NCBI GenBank assembly: GCA_947492385.1
Contig: CANLMX010000011.1
Span: 1-53,592, forward strand
Source: Planctomycetaceae bacterium
GTDB taxonomy: Bacteria > Planctomycetota > Phycisphaerae > Phycisphaerales > SM1A02
DNA length: 53,592 nucleotides
Direction of reading: 5' to 3'
This document shows, in pieces, positions 50,605-53,592 of the stretch (position 1 is its first letter; every line of letters begins with the position of its first letter). Below the pieces are notes generated by a model. That model was not told the DNA's origin, ran no database searches, and saw only the letters and a program-made list of their open reading frames with translations. Both the position numbers and the translations under genes were made by a program.

Positions 50605-51989
50605 GCGTATCCCCGGAGGCGATCGATGGCCTCGAGCAGCGCACCGCTCCGGTCGGGGCCGAACATCTCGTCGGGCAGGATCACCCGCCAGTCGGTCACG
50701 TCCGTGCGCGGGATGCGGACGACGTCGCCCGCATGCATGCCCTCGGCCGTGACCGGCTCCTCGGAGAGCGCGGCTTCCACGACATCATGGTCGAAGCCCT
50801 TCACGATGAACCAGCCCTGCTCGCGTCGATCTTCCGCATCGACCGCGCCGACGCCCGACTGCACGTGGAATGCGGTGCCCGCGAGTGCCGCGACCTCGGG
50901 CCGCTCGGAACGCCTGACGCTCGCGAACGCAGTCGCGAATGCGGGCCAGGTGCGCTGCGCACGCCGCTCGGTGGCGGCGGCGGACCGCTCGCTGGCGAAG
51001 AGGACCGCACGGCCGTCCTCCATGCGCTCGAGGGTCTCCTTCGGCCATGCCCAGACCTTGCGGAACTGCCCCCGCTGCTCGGGCGAGCAGATCACTGCAC
51101 GGACGCCCGTGAGCGCGCCGTCGCCATGCTTGGCGGCGATGTCGCGGAAGGCGTTCGACCCGGGCGTGCCCTCGTCCATGAACTGCGCGCACGACTGCCA
51201 CGGGACCAGCGCCACGGAGGTGTCCGGACCGACCTCCATCGGCTCGAAGGGCGGAGGCGGCGGCGACTCCAGCAGCAGGCTCGCGACGTGGTTCACCAGG
51301 ATCGCCGCGGCCTGCGAGTGGCGCGACGGGAACTCGAGCACCTCGAGCTCCGGAAGCCCGCACCGCGCGAGGCCCGTCGTGAAGAGCATCATCGGCGCGT
51401 CATCGTCCTCGCGGTCCGCGACCGCGGTGATGGTCCAGAGGTACTCGTCGTTCGGCACGGCGTCGGCGGCGAGGAACTGCTCCTCGAGCTCCTTGCGTGG
51501 CCAACGGCGCGCGTTCGCCACGTCGAGCACGCCCGCCAGGTCGGGGATCGCGCCGGAGAGCATCGCCATCAGGTGGAAGAACTCCTCCGAGGCCTCGCCC
51601 GGCTCCAGCACGGTCTGCATCCCGATCACCCACTTGCAGGCCGCCATCGCGGGATCCGGCAGCTGCGACGGGTCGGTGGGAAGCGCGGGCTCCGCCCAGA
51701 ACACGACGGGCGACGTGACCCCAGGAATCTCGACCACCATCGCCCAGAGCATGTTCTCGTCGTCGAGGTCCGCCGGCTCGGCCTTCACCTCGCGGCCCAC
51801 CCATCCCGCGATCGAGCGACCCACTTCCTCGGCCGAAGGCGGGTCGCGGTGCGGCCAGAATCCGACCCACGCGCTTGCCGAGACCGAGGGCTGCTCCCAC
51901 GCGGCGGTGCCGGGCGAAGCGAGCGGCTCGCGCGCGGGTTGGTCGTCGCCGCCGGGCGCTGCGTCGCTCGGTTCGTCGGGGAACTGCAT
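50601..51989 (-). CDS. Hypothetical protein with DUF2314-like C-terminus
   Basis: 462 residues without signal peptide or membrane segment. The N-terminal 35 residues are acidic and disordered. A central Trp-rich region (NMLWAMVVEIPGVTSPVVFW, CKWVIGMQTVLE) is unfamiliar. The C-terminus (GWFIVKGFDHDVV, then GDVVRIPRTDVTDWRVI) resembles DUF2314-like domains, which appear in proteins with immunity- or stress-like distributions. A PPPPP stretch lies mid-protein. Of two possible starts, 51989 is chosen because TAGGAT ends exactly 7 nt before it. It is cotranscribed with the DUF2007-like gene. Confidence 0.65.
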   Translation of the reverse strand: MQFPDEPSDAAPGGDDQPAREPLASPGTAAWEQPSVSASAWVGFWPHRDPPSAEEVGRSIAGWVGREVKAEPADLDDENMLWAMVVEIPGVTSPVVFWAEPALPTDPSQLPDPAMAACKWVIGMQTVLEPGEASEEFFHLMAMLSGAIPDLAGVLDVANARRWPRKELEEQFLAADAVPNDEYLWTITAVADREDDDAPMMLFTTGLARCGLPELEVLEFPSRHSQAAAILVNHVASLLLESPPPPPFEPMEVGPDTSVALVPWQSCAQFMDEGTPGSNAFRDIAAKHGDGALTGVRAVICSPEQRGQFRKVWAWPKETLERMEDGRAVLFASERSAAATERRAQRTWPAFATAFASVRRSERPEVAALAGTAFHVQSGVGAVDAEDRREQGWFIVKGFDHDVVEAALSEEPVTAEGMHAGDVVRIPRTDVTDWRVILPDEMFGPDRSGALLEAIDRLRGYA

Positions 51990-51996
51990 GCATCGC

Positions 51997-52002
51997 ATCC
52001 TA
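51997..52002 (-). promoter_or_regulatory. -10 element TAGGAT of the hypothetical gene
   Basis: TAGGAT on the minus strand ends 7 nt before ATG 51989. It overlaps the alternative ATG at 51998, which would then be untranscribed. Confidence 0.45.
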
Positions 52003-52039
52003 ATGGGGGCGCGGATCGGGGAAGTACCCTCCCCCGTCC

Positions 52040-53592
52040 ATGCCCGAGCACCCACGCGAGCACCCCGCCCGCCCCGACCACGCGCCCGCGCACGGGTCGT
52101 CGGAGACCCCGTTCCGCTACACGGCGGCGTTCGCCAACGAGCTCGAGGTGCGCTGGCAGGGGACGCTCGAGCGCACGACCGACGGCTTCCGCCAACCCAA
52201 CCCCGGCGAATCGGGATTCGACGCATCGAAGCCCAAGTGGTACTGCCTCGACATGTTCCCCTACCCCTCGGGCGCGGGGCTCCACGTCGGCCATCCCGAG
52301 GGCTACACCGCCACCGACATCATCTGCCGCTTCAAGCGGATGAGGGGCTTCAACGTCCTCCATCCGATGGGCTGGGACGCGTTCGGCCTGCCCGCCGAGC
52401 AGTACGCGATCCAGACCGGGGTGCACCCCGAGGTCACGACGAAGAAGGCGATCGACACGTTCCGCCGCCAGCTGAAGCGCTTCGGATTCATGTACGACTG
52501 GTCGCGCGAGTTCGCGACGATCGACCCGGGCTACTACCGCTGGACGCAGTGGATCTGGCTGCTCGCGTATGGGTCATGGTTCGATCCGCGCGCGAAGGCC
52601 GCGCGGCCCATCGCCGAGCTCGAGGCCGCGCTCGCACGCGAGGACCGCGAGGTCGAGGTCGCGGGTGGGTCACGCAAGCGCTGGAGCGCGTGCAGCCGGC
52701 GCGAGCGCCAGGCGCACCTCGACGGGTTCCGCCTCGCGTACCTCGGCGAGCAGACGGTGAACTGGTGCCCCAGGCTCGGCACCGTGCTTGCCAACGAGGA
52801 AGTCATCGACGGACGCAGCGAGCGCGGCGGCCACCCGGTGGTGCGCAGGCCGCTGCGGCAGTGGATGTTCCGCATCACCTCCTACGCCGACCGGCTGCTC
52901 GAGGACCTGGCCCTGGTGGACTGGCCCGAGATGACGCGCACGCTGCAGACCGAGTGGATCGGCCGCAGCGAAGGCGCGGAGATCCGCTTCGCGGTCGAGG
53001 ACGGTGACCCACTCACCGTGTTCACGACTCGGCCGGACACCGTCTTCGGTGCCACGTACATGGTGGTGGCGCCCGAGCACCCGTTGGTCGAGCGCGCGCT
53101 CGCGCGGGGCGACGCGGCGCTCGCGAAGTACGTGGCGTGGGCGCGCAACCGGTCGGACGTCGACCGCCAGCAGTCCAAGGAGAAGACCGGGTGCTTCACG
53201 GGCATGCACGCGGTGAACCCGGCGACGGGCACGCGCATCCCGGTGTGGACCGCCGACTACGTGCTCTCGGGCTACGGCACGGGCGCCATCATGGCCGTGC
53301 CCGCGCACGACGAGCGCGACTTCGAGTTCGCGAAGGCGTTCGGGCTTCCCGTCGTGCAGGTGGTCGAGGTCGCCGGGACGCCGTTCACGGGCGAGTCCGC
53401 GACCGCCGGCGAGGGTCGTGCGGTGAACAGCGCGAACCCCGCGACCCTGTCGATCGACGGGCTCGCGACCGCCGACGCGAAGCGTGCGGTGATCGCGTGG
53501 CTCGAGCGCACGGGCATCGGTTCGCTGCGCGTCAACTACCGCCTGCGCGACTGGCTCTTCAGCCGCCAGCGCTACTGGGGCGAGCCGTTCCC
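52040..53592 (+). CDS. leuS: Leucyl-tRNA synthetase (3' truncated)
   Basis: 517 codons are visible; the gene runs off the window. Class I motifs: the HIGH-type sequence in [31 protein letters not shown], then the CP1 editing domain with [20 protein letters not shown] and [19 protein letters not shown]. It charges tRNA-Leu and hydrolyses mischarged products. A segment of about 60 residues rich in Arg/Ala/Glu (from [19 protein letters not shown] to [14 protein letters not shown]) is inserted between the catalytic half and the zinc/NWCP region relative to E. coli LeuRS. TACCCT ends 9 nt before the ATG, so the leader is at most a few nucleotides. Confidence 0.96.
   Translation, partial: MPEHPREHPARPDHAPAHGSSETPFRYTAAFANELEVRWQGTLERTTDGFRQPNPGESGFDASKPKWYCLDMFPYPSGAGLHVGHPEGYTATDIICRFKRMRGFNVLHPMGWDAFGLPAEQYAIQTGVHPEVTTKKAIDTFRRQLKRFGFMYDWSREFATIDPGYYRWTQWIWLLAYGSWFDPRAKAARPIAELEAALAREDREVEVAGGSRKRWSACSRRERQAHLDGFRLAYLGEQTVNWCPRLGTVLANEEVIDGRSERGGHPVVRRPLRQWMFRITSYADRLLEDLALVDWPEMTRTLQTEWIGRSEGAEIRFAVEDGDPLTVFTTRPDTVFGATYMVVAPEHPLVERALARGDAALAKYVAWARNRSDVDRQQSKEKTGCFTGMHAVNPATGTRIPVWTADYVLSGYGTGAIMAVPAHDERDFEFAKAFGLPVVQVVEVAGTPFTGESATAGEGRAVNSANPATLSIDGLATADAKRAVIAWLERTGIGSLRVNYRLRDWLFSRQRYWGEPF

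Overview
The window is very GC-rich, with a strong preference for G or C at third codon positions, and almost every gene abuts or overlaps its neighbour. Several features suggest a planctomycete, probably of the Phycisphaerae type: an ECF sigma factor coupled to a Ser/Thr kinase, an exported EF-hand protein with low-complexity tails, a DUF58/transglutaminase pair, and a LeuRS with an insertion. This is inference from gene content; no rRNA is present.

Layout. 1-888: 3' end of an outer-membrane porin-like gene, closed by an intrinsic terminator. 999-8038: a tripartite ABC efflux operon (TolC-type channel, membrane-fusion protein, ATPase, two separate FtsX-type permeases) flanked by a Cys-rich exported protein and a His/Cys-rich lipoprotein, which suggests metal handling. 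8144-8626: EF-hand protein. 8733-14109: MFS transporter and an MntR-type repressor, divergent from a Mn/Zn-type ABC importer across a perfect palindrome. 14106-17604: AsmA-like protein, a GT-C-like membrane protein and SerC. 17939-19566: ECF sigma factor and protein kinase.

19572-28528 is the most unusual region: a four-gene NHLM-type peptide-export operon (HlyD adaptor, C39-peptidase ABC exporter, second ABC exporter, TolC-like channel). Converging on it is a 59-codon gene with a textbook double-glycine leader and a 33-residue, +9-charged core. No maturation enzyme is visible nearby. This looks like an uncharacterised secreted-peptide system.

28570-35458: phosphoesterase, HutG/arginase-family enzyme, and an operon of Cu-ATPase, two tandem CrcB fluoride channels and adenine deaminase. 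35594-41055: Rrf2 regulator, flippase, thioredoxin-fold protein, a glutamate-dehydrogenase homologue lacking both the catalytic Lys and Asp, and a CBM9-like lipoprotein. 41052-46168: pyruvate phosphate dikinase, PabB and a PilZ-like protein. 46196-51989: transglutaminase/DUF58 pair, a lipoprotein, a DUF2007-like protein and an unknown 462-residue protein. 52040 to the end: 5' part of leuS.

A window-wide pattern links many of these units. At least ten first genes begin 6-7 nt after a TAnnnT-like -10 hexamer, so their mRNAs should be leaderless. Operon-internal genes instead use ATGA/GTGA/TTGA overlaps, and only a minority show a Shine-Dalgarno sequence.
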